From Otis tarda (lineage: Eukaryota; Chordata; Aves; Otidiformes; Otididae), in contig CM048557.1 of assembly GCA_026413225.1 (NCBI GenBank), positions 22,980,871 through 23,044,870 of the forward strand: DNA of 64,000 nucleotides, written 5' to 3'. The number at the start of each line of letters is the position of its first letter. Position 1 is the first letter of the stretch. The translations under genes and the position numbers were made by a program. The notes beneath the pieces were generated by a model. It saw nothing but the letters and a program-made list of their open reading frames with translations, was not told the origin of the DNA and searched no databases. Positions 48,001 to 60,984 of this stretch are shown piece by piece.

Positions 48001-50604
48001 CCTTTGGTCGTCTGGTGGCGGCCTGCTACAGAGAGATCGAGTGTTCAATTGAATTAAGGCAAATGTGCTCCAGTGAGGGAATTAGGAAGGAGAAATTGAA
48101 CAGAAAATAGACAGAATACTGTATTAATCAGGTGCATGACTTTTCTGTGGAGGTCACTGTACATAATTCAGACCTACTGACTAACAACATACAGACTGGG
48201 ATGAATACAATAAATTGATGTGGGCGGTGCAATAATTGCAGGCTCAGAACAGCATACACTGCCAGAGGGGTCTTTGCAGAGCAGTGAATCAAACAGAGGT
48301 TAAGTTTAGGATTTAGACAGAGTAGGTTCGTGTGGCCTTAGTGTTACGTGTGGCAGCAAGAGCACATCTGTGAACCCAAATAGGTGGCTAAAGCAAAAAG
48401 AGTTCCAGAATACATCTGAAACAACATCAGAATAACTTAAATTGATTTTGGTTTTGACAAATACAGTGCAACTTCAAATTAAGAATCCTCCTCCCTTTTT
48501 CTTAGCCTAATAGGACCAGGACCACTAAACTCTCTAATGATACACTCAGTTTCATCAGTGAGCAATGATTATTGAATAGGAGAATAGGAGACCTCTGAGA
48601 CCACCCCAGGTCATTCTTGAGAAACACTGTGGTCGATTAAGTGCTGTAAGGGTCATTCTTCCTTCAGAATGAGCACTGAATTAAAATCCTAGCCTGCAAC
48701 AGGCACTGATGCTGTTTTCAGCTGAAACATAAGCCAGAATCCAAGGGGTACAAAAGCACTTTAATGAAGAGTGAAAGTGTTACTCTGAGCATCTCAATTA
48801 AATCTCATTTGTTCATTAAATCTGTCTCTAAATTCTGCCTGTTTAGTAATTACAGTATTTGTCAATAGACAGTCTCCTATTATTTTACAGGGGCCTTTCA
48901 CTTTATAGAGGTAGGTTAGACACCACTAAAATAGCAATTTTAAAAACATTCATTATTATTCCTCTACTAGCAAGAAGAAGCTTTGCCTAAATTTGGCTGA
49001 CATAGCTCTTAATGGACTTAAGTCAAGGGATTTAAGTGGGTATCAAATTCAGTACCAACTAAGAATCACCCTCATACTGCGGTATAAAAACTTACCACTC
49101 TAATTTATTTATTTGAACTCATTGATTTTGAATTTTATTTTCATTCATTAATCTAATACCACTTATCATGCTACCAAAAATATTCACATCATAAATATTT
49201 GTGTTAAATGTATTTAAAGTAACCTTGAAAATTCTCAGCAGCTGACAAGCCTAGTTTATTTACACTCCTTTCTGTCAGAGATTCTAGTTCCTCTGACACT
49301 AACAACTTGGGATTAGAAAAGCTTTTGCACTGCTCTGCTGTATAAATCTCCACTTATAACCACAGGCAGCTTGCATAGATGCTAAAGGTATTTCAGGAGT
49401 CATTAATTAACAGTCCTAGCTTTACATAATTTGAAATAGCATTTAAAACAGAGATGCATAGTAAACCAAATATATCTTCCTCTCTGTGACTTCCATTTGC
49501 ATCAGATCATAACAATCAACTCATATTAGTCATCTGAATCTTATATCTTCAATATGAAATTCACTAAATTTCCAGAAGTATTTTACAGCAAACAGAGCAA
49601 TCAGTCTTTTACGCCAAAATAGTCTTTCATGAAAGAAGAAATGAATCAGTCAATGAATATGTGTAGCAGGATAACTTGAAATTGGAAGTGATTATTGCAA
49701 AGTATTTTTCCAGAACAGCACAATTTTTTTAAAAAATATTCACACACATATATATATATATATAAACCTAAGAACCATTCTGTTAGTAACGCGATCTCAA
49801 ACCTGTGATTGGATGGGGAAATGATTTTAGAATGGTTTAGTTTTTATAATATATGTATACCTCACAGTGGACTGTAAACATGACATGTACAATTAGAAGA
49901 AGAGTGGAAAGCAAATGGACTAAGTAGTGAACCATGCCACAGCTCAGTGTTAGAAGCTGTTCTCTATCTGCAGTAAAACCTATTTACCGCAACTCCAATA
50001 TTGTATTCAATTTCTGGACATTTTATGCTATACAGGTAGGCAGAATAAAGAAGTTAAGGGAGAGTTATAAAAGCCAACACGGTGAAGAAGGCAATGGTCT
50101 GTAACTACACACAGAGAAAACACTGTGAGCAGTGTTAAAAGACAAATTGTTAACCCTTAAGGAGAAGTGTAATTAGCATAGTAAAAAATACATGAATACA
50201 GATAATAGATTGAAATTAAGACAAGAAAAATGAAGTCTTCGCTAAAAATCTTCTCATAGCAGTCACATGAACCTGTAGAACAACCTCCCATAAGAAATAC
50301 TAGAAAATCCATAAGTTGGGCTGGTCAAAACAGCAGGAAGCATCTGACAATAAATGGCTGTACAGGAAGAGTGACAAATTTAATGTCCTACTACCAGTGG
50401 GGCCCCTTTTCCCTTGCAGTTTCCATGAGCTGAAGTCACTGCATACACATGTCTAAAAACACAGAAAGAAATGGAACATAGGCGAGCTCAAATACTTGGT
50501 ATAATTTTTTTTCCCCTGCTCTTCTGTTTCTGTGTCTTTGAGTAAACATATTGCAGGATAATTAAAAATCATTGAAAGCCCAGTGACTACTAGTACTAAT
50601 AATA
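45076..50604. other. AT-rich unique DNA
   Basis: No gene or repeat family is recognised. The stretch around 47880-48080 is of balanced composition with TAATTG words and may be a conserved non-coding element. A 120-codon frame at 47423-47785 has no recognisable domain. A short AC/AT microsatellite lies at 49741-49764. Confidence 0.45.
49741..49764 (+). repeat. (CA)n(TA)n microsatellite
   Basis: CACACACATATATATATATATATA. Confidence 0.85.
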
Positions 50605-51845
50605 GGGCAAATCATGCCTGACCAATCTGGGGGCCTTCTATGACAAGGTTACAGTGTTGGTGGACAAGAGATGAGCAACTGATGTCATCTACCTGGACTT
50701 GTGCAAGGCATTTGACACTGTCCCACACGATATCCTTATCTTTAAACTAGAGACATGGATTTGACAGTTGGATCACTCAGTGGATAAGGAATTGGCTGGA
50801 TGGCCACACTGAAAGAGTGATGTTCAATGGCTCAGTGTCCAAGTAGAGACTGCTAACAAGCGACATTCCTCAGCGGTCTGTATTGGGCTCAGACCTGTTT
50901 AACATCTTTGTCAGCAACATGGACAGTGGGATAGAGTGCACCTTCAGCAAGTTTTCTGATTACACCAAGGTGTGTGGTGCGGTTGACACACTGGAGGGGA
51001 GGGATGCCATCCAGAGGGACCTTGACAGGCTGGAGAGGTAGGTCCATGAGAACCTCATGAAGTTCCACAAGGCCAAATACAAGGTCCTGCACATGGGTCA
51101 GGGCAATCCCAAGCACAAAGACAGGCTGGGCAGAGAATGGATTGTGAGCAGCCTTGAGGAGAAGGGCTTAGGAGTACTAGTTGATGAGAAGCTCAACATG
51201 AGCAGGCAATGTGTACTTGCAGCCCAGAAAGCCAACCGCATCCTGGCACTTATCGAAAGAAGCGTGGCCAGCAGGTCGAGGGAGGTGATTCTCCCCCTCA
51301 ACTCTGCTCTTGTGAGACCACACCTGGAGTGCTGCGTCCAGCTCTGGAGCTCCCAACGTAAGAAGGAAGTGGACTTGTTGGAGGGAGTTCAGAGAAGGGT
51401 CACAAAGATGATCAGAGGGCTGGAGCACTTGTCCTATAAAGAAAGGCTGAGAGAGCTGGGGCTGTCCAGCCTGGAGAAGAGAAGGCTCTGGGGAGACATT
51501 ATTGTAGCCTTCCAGTACCTAAAGGAGCCTTATAAGAAAGATGGGGAGAAAATCTTTAGTAGGGCCTGTTGTGATAGGACAAGGGGTAATGGTTCCAAAA
51601 TAGAAGAAGGTAGATTCAGACTTGATATAAGGAAAAAAAAATTACAATGAGGGTTGTAGAACACTGGAACAGGTTGCCCAGAGAGGCAGTAGATGCCTCA
51701 TCCCTGGAAACATTAAAGGCCAGGTTGGATGGGGCTCTGAGCAAGCTGATCTAGTTGGAGATGTCCCTGCTCCTTGCAGGGTGTTTGAACTAGATGACCT
51801 TTAAAGGTCCCTTTCAACCCAAACTATTCTATGATTCTATGTTTC
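50605..51845 (+). mobile_element. CR1 LINE, longest copy, with partial reverse transcriptase
   Basis: The copy starts in the RT domain (FYDKV-like region, then VIYLDLCKAFDTVPHDI, the palm A motif) and runs to the 3' end. The palm C motif, normally FADDTK, reads FSDYTK here, so one catalytic aspartate is lost. Several stops and frame changes occur before 51057. From 51057 to 51650 one frame is open over 197 residues of the C-terminus (LGVLVDEKLNMSRQCVLAAQ, then HLECCVQLWSSQRKKEV), until a frameshift in an A-run at about 51632. The 3' end has the usual 'aactagatgacc' block and ATTCTATGATTCTATG. It is inactive. Confidence 0.95.
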
Positions 51846-54800
51846 TAAGATTAGACTGGATAGGTCTGACTTGAAGTTGTATTGGGCTAAGACAGTATTA
51901 GGAGTTTTGAGGAGCTGATCTTGAGAAGTCCTTCAGGAAGCCTGTCTTTGTAGCTGTAGCCAGTTGTGCTGTCTTTGGTAGCTGTGCTTATGGTCAGCTC
52001 TGAGATGACTCTTTTTTGCACTGCTGGCTCTAATTTGTTCATTGCTCTTGCACTTCAGTTCACTAGAGCCAAATTCAGGGCCATTGCCTACCTCATATGG
52101 GTCTTCCTGGTGACTGATGGGCTTCTCTGAAACCTGCTCCTCTGTAGTCTACACCACTCACTATCTGCTGGTACAGCCTGTTATGGTGGTACTCCCTTTG
52201 CTTGTGAGATCTCTGAGGGTCAAGGGGTTTGTTTCAGGCTTAGCTTTTTGGCAGAGGCCAGGTGCAGGAGGAGGTGAAGGCTCCTAAATCATTGCTAATA
52301 TCTCAGCAGGCAGAGTTACAGCTGCAGTTTTTCCAGTCTGTTTTGCCTGGAATTAATTTTTTTTTTTTGTGGGAAAAGTAAATGGACAGAAAACATTTGT
52401 ATGAAGATGACTCTCCTCTGGTGCTTTGTCTTGATCTCTCTTCCAGCAGCCCTTGCACAACCTTCAGGACCATTGCCTTATGCCCAAAGAATTCATTAGC
52501 TTCTGGATTGTGGCTATTTGTCAGTGGACAATTATATTGACACAGCAAAATTTATTGTTAAGGTAATCATAATAAAGTTGTGAAGTTTTAACAGATGTTT
52601 CCTCTACACTCCTGTGGCAATCATGAAAGTTATTGCTAAATGTGGATCAATGTGCCTTCAAAACATGGATTCACAAATTTAGTCTGCTGCCTACTCCTGA
52701 GAACTATAACTGCAAACAGAAAAGGATATTATTTCCTTACAGCATAAGGTTTGTAAACATTCACAACCATCTCACAGATTGTAAATACGTAGGCTATACT
52801 GGATTCATGAAAGTTCTTGTGCTTCCAAAAAACCAGTAATTTTTGCTTTTAACCTGTTCAGTCTCAGATACTGCAAATACTCTGGCAATATAGGATAAAG
52901 GCTTACATCATGGACATTGCAGCTCTGCTGCTCTTGGTCATCTGATTGAACAAAACTGGGTAAAGCTCTTCAAGGAAGCACTCATTTCCTGCAAGGCAGC
53001 TGTGGAGCCTGCATTCAGATAATTAACTACAAATGGAAGATTTTGTATAATTTCCTGGATTTTATTGCCTTAAATTTCCTCTAATTATGATAACATCCTC
53101 TGTAGTTCATAATTTCTTTGATGTCCTCATTAAATTGTTCTAACAGGAGTCTTCTTTGATGTCACCATGAAATTGTTCTAACAGGAGCAGGCTGAATAAG
53201 TCAGGACAGCTGGATAACCATGTACCTGCATATCCCAAGAGGAAGAAATAGTTTGGAAAGCCTTTCCCGAAGGCTGTATTCACAGTCTCTTTATCAAGTA
53301 ACTCCTTTGCACATCCTTATGCCTTTATACATTGCTGGCTTTTGCAATATTCTGAATCAGTCCCTCATTTCTGCTGTTTTGCTTAAGCACTGATGAACTC
53401 ATCTCTTGTCCTAATTGCAAACGCTGAACCAACAGAGTTTGCTAGATTGCTCATCTAAGGCTCTGTGTGATACAAATGCTGCAGCTGCGTATGGTCCCTC
53501 TTTGTAGGGCAGGCGATACTAACACAGCATCTGGTCAAAGAGAATGAAAGTGCAATATGCCCAGAGAAGCATAAATTGTGGAAAGCTAGTAATCTGTTAT
53601 ACTCATTCATTCAGGAGAATGAAAAAATGTCTTGCTGTATCTCCTTTTTATCCTACAGTGAGGGTATGAGCAGTAGGCAAATCCAAAGCTCACAGATATT
53701 TTAAGTACTGCAATGGAAAGCATGACTGGAAAGTAGCATCAACATTCCCCACTTGAATTCCAAATAATGTCAGGATATGTTTCATCCCAAAATAGAATAA
53801 TTACATGTTCTCAATAAATAAATCTGTTATTATCTGGGACAACACATAGTACTACACTCTATTCCACTAGGAAAACAATTCAGTGATATAGACTTAAGAT
53901 AGGAGTCATTCTTCCCTTAAAAGTACAGAAGAAAAGGAAAAGCTTTTACAAGGCTCTTCCTCATAACCAGAAGACAAGAATGAAGAAAGATCTTGAGTTT
54001 GAGACATTTAAAGAAATAATGGAGATCTGCTTTTATCTCCTTTAAGAATGCAAGGTGGAATTAAAAATAGTCAATAAAACCAAATATAATTAAGAGAGGT
54101 CGTGTTAGAAAAACTTTCCCAGCAAACCCGCGAGAAAGTAGATGTTTCCGAATTCGTGTTTGCATCCCTGCTCAGATAAATTTTGCACTCTCATCCTCTG
54201 CTTCCCCTGTGTCATCTGAATGGCACATGCCACGTGTAACAGAGGTAGAGGAACTCCAGTTGCCCATCCAGCACTGGCTAGGAGAAAATGTGACAAATTA
54301 ATTTGGTTCTTTTGGGGTTGCCTGAGGTGTCCAACACTCCCCAAGTGTTTGTCTTCAGAATGCACGTGATTAGGTCCTGGTAATCATTCCTTAGAGATGT
54401 TTTAAATGAAATAATAGTCCTCACACCCATTGGAAAAATTAAGCTACACTCAAAGTTTTTTAAAATCTTCCTCTGGTGGTTGATGTAAGCAATACTCTAA
54501 AATCTCACTCTGTCCTAATAGAGAAATATTTGCACATTTATTTCACCCACCACACAATAGGAGTATCATAGAAATTACACACATGAGCTCTTCTGAAATT
54601 ATGAGTAGCAAACTAAACAAAAAATAGTACTAGCACATTTCCTATTATTTAATTCCATCAGCAGGGATATAAAGTAGCTGCCCAGCTTTAGCCGTGAGCT
54701 AAAAAAGGCAAGTTTCATAAACATCCGTTTACAGGATTTTTCCTTACCCCAATGATGACTTTGACGTGGCTGCTCCTTATATCCTAGCACACTGCTGAAT

Positions 54801-57800
54801 AGGGAAATAATCTTTTCCAAAGCACATTAATAAAATCTTTTGAAGGTGCATAAGCAGCATGACACACAAACCTGTGTCTCTCGCAGATGATACAAGGCAT
54901 AGTTTAAAAACTAAGTGGAAGTCAAAGGCTGCTACTTTGTGGTTTATCTTAAAGTTTAATTAAAGTCTAATGTTAGAAGCTAATACCTTTCTGGACAGAT
55001 TGCCTTTCTATGAAAAGAATATCCGTTTCAAAAGAAGATGCTATGTGGTATAGTCCAAACTCTGTACACATCTACCCCCTTTTAAGGAGGAGTCTGGTGC
55101 AACATACTGTCTATACTGAAATAAAAGCAGCCTAACAAACAGTCAGAGTGCATATATCTTTAGCATGGTATTTAAATCGGTGATGTTTGACGTGTGCAGT
55201 ACAGGTAGAAACCACAGGACTGTACTTGTACACTCCTACAACAATTTGTACTTTTTTCCTTCTTCTTTTATTAGATGGGCAGGTTTCTGGGTTTTTTTTT
55301 TTTTGAAACTGCAAATTAATAGCTGACATTTCTCTTCCCTAACACTTCTTAAGCTGATTAATTCTGAGAACTAATTCCAGTAAAGGTATCAAGCTAGGCT
55401 ACATTAAGTGATAAGGATTACACTAATTCATCTGCAGCATCTTGATAAACAATCTTTCAGTGAAGGATGAGAGGAATTTAATTTCTACCAACTATGGCCT
55501 GAATTCCTTCAGAGCTTTATGACCTACTGAAAAAGATCTTGAATATGGACATACAAATTGACTGCAGTGACTGAAGTAATCAAAATAACTTCTAGCTGAT
55601 TACCAACTGCAAATCTGCAAGCAGTAGTTTGTGTACTGGTGGTATTATATGCAGAAACAGTGATAGATTTATTGGGAGATTTTAGAGGAATCTTAATACC
55701 CCTTTTTCATTGATGTGATCTCCAGTCCCATTCTTAAAGTGCTTAGCATCTCACAGGATCTGCATCTTTATTAGGCCATGATTCAAGCTGAATTCCATCT
55801 AACTGGGAAAAATTACATGGAACAAGTTTCATACAGAAGGAAATATGATTTTTCCCAATAGATAGGCAAGCCTGGGCAAGACCATCTCAGTCAGCATAAA
55901 CCATTTTATCTTGATTTTACAAAAATATTGCACTCCGGTTATGATCAATTATCCAACTGGAAAACGGACAGCAAAAAATCGTACTAGCTAATTTGGCCCC
56001 ATAAATTTTAGTATAATAATAACTATCAAGTATCATATAATACAAATCTGTTTCATTTCTCTGTAACACATACAGTCTTATTACTTTCACTGATTTGTCT
56101 TCAAGCATTTCTCTGCCTTATGAAATCCATTATATATATAGTAATGTGTTCGTATTTAGAAGATGCTTTGTAGTGGAGGGCTAGAAAATATATGTGCATT
56201 TAGCTTCTGCAGTCCAGTACTTCAAATTACATTTTTCTCCATGACTAATATGTAGACAAGGCATTTTAGACTAACCTCACTAATCTTCTTATCCAATGTA
56301 ATTCCTAATAGGTGGTTCTTTAAATCCTTTGGAAGGACAATATCAAGCACTGTGTCTATTACACTACTCATTTTATTTGAAATTGAGTAGTTTGGAGACG
56401 TTTCTCTTTTCAGGAATAAAAACTGGGAATGCTGTTCTGCATTTTGCTACTGAGAATAGCATCCTAATGAAAAACGCAGATGAAAGATATGGTGAGACGT
56501 AAGTTAAAAAGTAGAAGTGTGTAAACAGATTTCAGCTAAGGAGCCAAACCATAACACCATGATACCACTGACTGATTTCTGCACCATTAAAAAGACATAA
56601 AATATCAGTGGTTAGGAAATTAATCTAAATATCTAGTTGCTTGCAATCCTTCATTGCTTGCTCTTATTCCTTGTTTGACCAATCTTATATCTTTTAATAT
56701 TTATGTGAGAAAATTGGCTTAAACATATTAGCTGTTATAGAGTGAGCTTTCATGCTCTGTAATAGAATATGAATGGTTGTACTTTCACTTGCAAAGTTAC
56801 CTGTAGCATTCATTGCCTTGTATTCTCAGTTCTAACTCTGAATGTATTCAGGCCTTTTTTTCATTTGTTGAATCATAATCTCATACCCTTTCCTTCTCCC
56901 CCCATCCCATCCACCTCCTCTGTTTCCTGAAGTGTCTTTTCTGGAGGAATTATGACATTACTTACATGTATTAAATTGCACTACTGAATTCGCTTTATTA
57001 TAACTATTATGGAAATACATAGGCTGCAAATAACAAAGTTGACACAGACTTCAGGAGGCTGTCAGGATTTGACAAGGCTAGATCACTCCTACAAAATATC
57101 TATTAAATGAAAACTATTTCTATAGCTAATATTCATTAATTTTTTCGTTGATGTCAGTAGTATTCTGTGAAGCCGTTTCCATAGCTTCTTATATAGTGAG
57201 CACAAAAGAGAGTCTTACCTTCAAACTAGGGCTTAAATAAATGTAATCCTGCATGAAATCTCAGCTGTGCCTCAGTGTAGAGTCAATGACATTAAAGCAG
57301 AGCTGGTGACCCCTCTCCTTTGCAAATATTGCTGAACCAGCAGTTTTGCACAATGAGTTTTATCTAAATTAACTTTGTTTCACACTCAATTTGTTGTGCA
57401 TAGTTTACCCTGCCTTTCATGCCAATTAACTTCCAGAAATGCTTGGCATGCAAAATTAGGAGGATCTAAATGAATTATGCGGGAACTTAATTGTACTATG
57501 TGACAATAGCTGCTTTGCAGTTTACACAGCGGTCTCCATCAATTTCTGTTTGTTTTAATAAGTTGCATTTTTAATGTATTCTCCTCAAAACCATCTGGGA
57601 AGTCAAAGTAAGCAGCTGTTTCAAAAGCCTCTTCTGTTGTTAAAGAGGAAAAAAAAACAACGTTTAATTGATAAACCAGAAAAGATGCTAAACATATCAA
57701 TTTGAGAAGAAGTTACATGGTGCCAAGTGGGAACAAAATCTCTTGTGATAGTCAATTGTCTTGTCTGTTCATCATTAGTAAATGCCAATTAGTTAGTAGA

Positions 57801-58334
57801 ATGTCCATTACCTTTAGGTGTATTATGAACACAATTGAGTATCATTAACTTGCTATCTCTGTAATAACCTCAGAAGTAAACAAATGTGTTTTTCAAATGT
57901 TGACCTAAATATTAGTAGGCATTTTCCATTGGTCAGAACATCAGTCTAGTAGCCAGAAATAGTGGATATTTAAGCCTCACTCCTCCACAAACTTAATCTG
58001 GTTATTTCTGAAATTTCCCACCATTAATACAGAAAATATATATCTACATATACTTACATATTATATATGTATTTTCACAAAGATCAGTTAATTGTGAAAA
58101 TTCCTTAAGACCTGTGGATGGAAATTTTTGTACAGGTCTTGAGAAAGAGGTAGAGTGTCTGCAGAAATATTGAGTAAACATATGCGAATCTGTGATCTTT
58201 GTGAAGGATTTACGAATACTATGAACTTATCTGACCTAGAATAGCAGTATTTATCCAGATGTGAGCTCTTTCTCTATACAAACATCATTCACTTCCATAA
58301 GCACTATTCTCATTGTCTGCACCTACAATGCAAG
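51846..58334. other. unique DNA, possible conserved non-coding stretch
   Basis: No gene is recognised. It includes a 38-bp tandem duplication near 53112-53187. The part at about 57300-57620 has motifs such as ATTAAC, AATTATGCGGG, CTTGGCATGC and TTTGCAT-like words and no simple repeats, which is the style of vertebrate conserved non-coding elements near developmental genes. This is unproven. Confidence 0.4.
53112..53187 (+). repeat. 38-bp tandem duplication
   Basis: Two copies of a 38-base unit lie head to tail, each ending in AAATTGTTCTAACAGGAG. They differ at a few positions. It looks like a replication-slippage duplication. Confidence 0.85.
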
Positions 58335-58837
58335 ACATAAGAAGGACATGGACCAGTTGGAGAAGGTCCAGAGGAGGGCCACGAAGATGATAAAAGGGCT
58401 GGAGCACTTTTCTTATGAGGACAGGCTGAGAGAGTTGGGGCTGTTCCACCTGGAGAAGAGGAGGCTCCAGGGAGACCTGATAGCAGTCTTCCAGTACCTC
58501 AAGGGGGCCTACAAGAAAGATGGGGAGAGGCTGTTCAGCAGGGCCTGTTGTGATAGGACTAGGAGTAATGGTTTTAAAATAGAGAGAGGTAGATTTAGGT
58601 TAGATATTAGGAAGAAATTTTTTACAGTGCGAGTTGTAGAACACTGGAACAGGTTGCCCAGAGAGGTGGTGGAAGCCCCATCCCTGGAAACATTCAAGGC
58701 CAGGTTGGATGAGGCTCTGAGCAACCTGATCTAGTTGGGGATGTCCCTGCTTCTTGCAGGGGGGTTGGACTAGATGACCTTCGAAGATCCCTTCCAACTC
58801 TAACCATTCTATGATTCTACGATTCTATGATTCTATG
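58335..58837 (+). mobile_element. CR1 LINE, 5'-truncated, sense
   Basis: It begins in the C-terminal ORF2 coding region ([20 protein letters not shown]) and stays open to the natural end SNLI and TAG at 58734, with no frameshift in this piece. The 3' UTR ends in four ATTCTATG or ATTCTACG units at about 58806-58837. The intact frame suggests that it is one of the younger copies here. The first 25 codons of the open frame (58261-58335) come from flanking DNA and are not CR1. Confidence 0.95.
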
Positions 58838-59290
58838 TTACACCCAATGTGAACAACACTTGTGTGATCATCTATCTTAGCTGTGAATCACCATCCTGGA
58901 GTGAACTTCCTGCCCATTTGTCTCAAACCCTAGTAGTACAGGACAGCTCAAGAGCAGTATGAGTTCCTTCCTGTGAGGAAGCAAAATCTGTTCTCTTGTC
59001 AAAATTGGACTAACCATCTGGTTCTGAGAATACAGAATTTCCAAGATCAGTTATCAGTCATCTGTTGTGGTAGTTACTTGCTAGCGTTTTACATGTCTTT
59101 AAATAAGTTGAAGTAGATCTCATAAAGTTCAAGTGTTAACGTATGTTATGAAGTTTACAACAGGATAACATGAGATGTTGCTTTGTTCAATTGACAAAGC
59201 TGAGATACTATCTCACTATTCCTAGATTATGAGGATGTATGTGTACTGTAATGGTGATGAATATGGCATAAGCATTAAAGAGAGAAACAG
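58838..59290. other. spacer between two convergent CR1 copies
   Basis: About 450 bases of unique DNA with no recognised feature. Confidence 0.6.
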
Positions 59291-59876
59291 AATCATAGAA
59301 TCATAGAATGGTTTAGGTTGGAAGGGACCTTCAAAGGCCATCTAGTCCAACCCCTCTGCAAGGAGCAGGGACATCTACAACCAGATCAGGTTGCTCAGAG
59401 CCCCATCCAACCTGGCCTTGAATGTTTCCAGGGATGGGGCATCCACCACCTCTCTGGCAACCTATTCCAGTGTTCCACCACCCTCATTGTAAAATACTTT
59501 TTCCTAATATCTAATCTTAATCTACCTCCCTCTATTTTAAAACCGTTGCCCCTCATCCTATTGCAATGGGCCCTACTGAAGAGTTTTTCCCCATCTTCCC
59601 TGTAGGCCTCCTTTAGGTATGGGAAGGCCACTATAAGGTCTTCCCGGAGTCTTCTCTTCTCCAGGCTGAACAGCCCCAACTCTCTCAGCCTGTCCTCACA
59701 GGAGAGGTGCTCCAGCCCTCTGATCATCTTCGCGGCCCTCCTCTGGACACTCTCCAACTGGTCCACGTCTTTCTTGTGTTGGGGGCTCCAGAGCTGGATG
59801 CAGTACTGCAGGTGAGGTCTCACAAGAGCAGAGCAGAGGGGCAGAATCACCTCCCTCGACCTGCTGGCCACGCTCC
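59291..59876 (-). mobile_element. CR1 LINE, 5'-truncated, antisense
   Basis: The 3' end repeats (AATCATAGAATCATAGAATGG, read on the plus strand) are at the left and the coding region is to the right. The minus-strand frame encodes [20 protein letters not shown], then [20 protein letters not shown], up to the NRLP block. A small frameshift then replaces the usual C-terminus. It extends about 90 bases further 5' than the sense copy at 58335, so it is a separate insertion. Confidence 0.95.
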
Positions 59877-60984
59877 ACATAAAAAGACAGAATCAGATAG
59901 ACGGACGTTTTCTTCCTAGTCCGTGTTGTAACCAGTCCCAAGCACTAGTAAGCAACAGAAAAATCTGACGGAAGTTGTTGAAGTAAGAATATAACAAAGT
60001 GATGTTTTTGTCTCTTTTTTTTTAAAAAATGAATTCAGAACACTAAATTTGCCTGGATTCTGAAATGTATCATCTGTGAATTTAATCTGCAGAGAGATCT
60101 CATGTATGTATTGATATGAGATTATGTGATACGTAAAGTATGTGTGTAATACAGCTCACGTAGACGTGACTGTATATTCGTCCATTGTAGAGCACTCCAA
60201 GAGGTATACCCCTGGCCACTTCTGGACCTCAGAGGTCTGGAAGATGGCCACTGTGGACATGTCTTCTAAAAGATTGTAATTACAAAATGAAAATGATTAG
60301 TCTTAGTCTTTTCTAGAAATTCTTCAAAGTTTTGAATGCTGTGGAAAAGTATCCCATGTTTTCCACTGGAGCCAGAAGAATGGCTTTGGTGTGAATCAGA
60401 AGTACTGGGAACGTATACAGCATCTCTTCCGCTGCTGCACCTTTTTTTGTCTGCCTCCTCTACCACTTGGAAGCGAGGGCGGACAGCTCTTCTTCCCCTT
60501 TTGCTTGGCAACTTTCACCAGTAACAGATAAAAGCTCCTTGCCACATGAACACCTGAGGAAGCCCAGATTCCTTTATCCTCAGAGGCATCCAGAAACCAT
60601 CGGGGCAGCAGTGGAAGGAAGTGCTCTATGTATTTGCACAAATGTTTCGCAGTGCCAAGTGCTCCTGCTGGTAGAAATGATCCAACAATTAACCAGGAAC
60701 TGCAAATCTTCTGCTGCTAGCTCCTATACTGGATGGCCAATATTCAGAAGTGAAAAACCACATATACACTACTAAATTTAAAACAATGTAATTGTAAAAA
60801 TGGTCTTTAGAATGTATAAGAATGTATAATGTCTTTCTTCATATAAGAAATAATTTTTACAGTTCATAGCCTGTTTTTACCCTCCATTTTACACCATGCA
60901 ATTTTGAAGTGCTGAACAGAACAGCATTTAGCACAGACGATACAAGAGAACAAATTTCTGGGATGATTTCTGAGAGATCTGTGT
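59877..60984. other. unique DNA with unassigned minus-strand frames
   Basis: Between 60266 and 60641 two minus-strand frames overlap. One starts just after a TGA and encodes 81 residues, with a basic start (SKRGRRAVRPRF), a serine-rich middle and an FHSIQNFEEFLEKTK segment. No domain is recognised and no convincing splice border was found. The rest shows nothing. Confidence 0.4.

Noticed and set aside
58509-58797. Minus-strand frames over the sense CR1 copy
   Set aside because: They are the antisense of the CR1 ORF2 C-terminus and 3' UTR, which is a known CR1 artefact. The same applies at 38109-38461 and, on the plus strand, 59318-59605.
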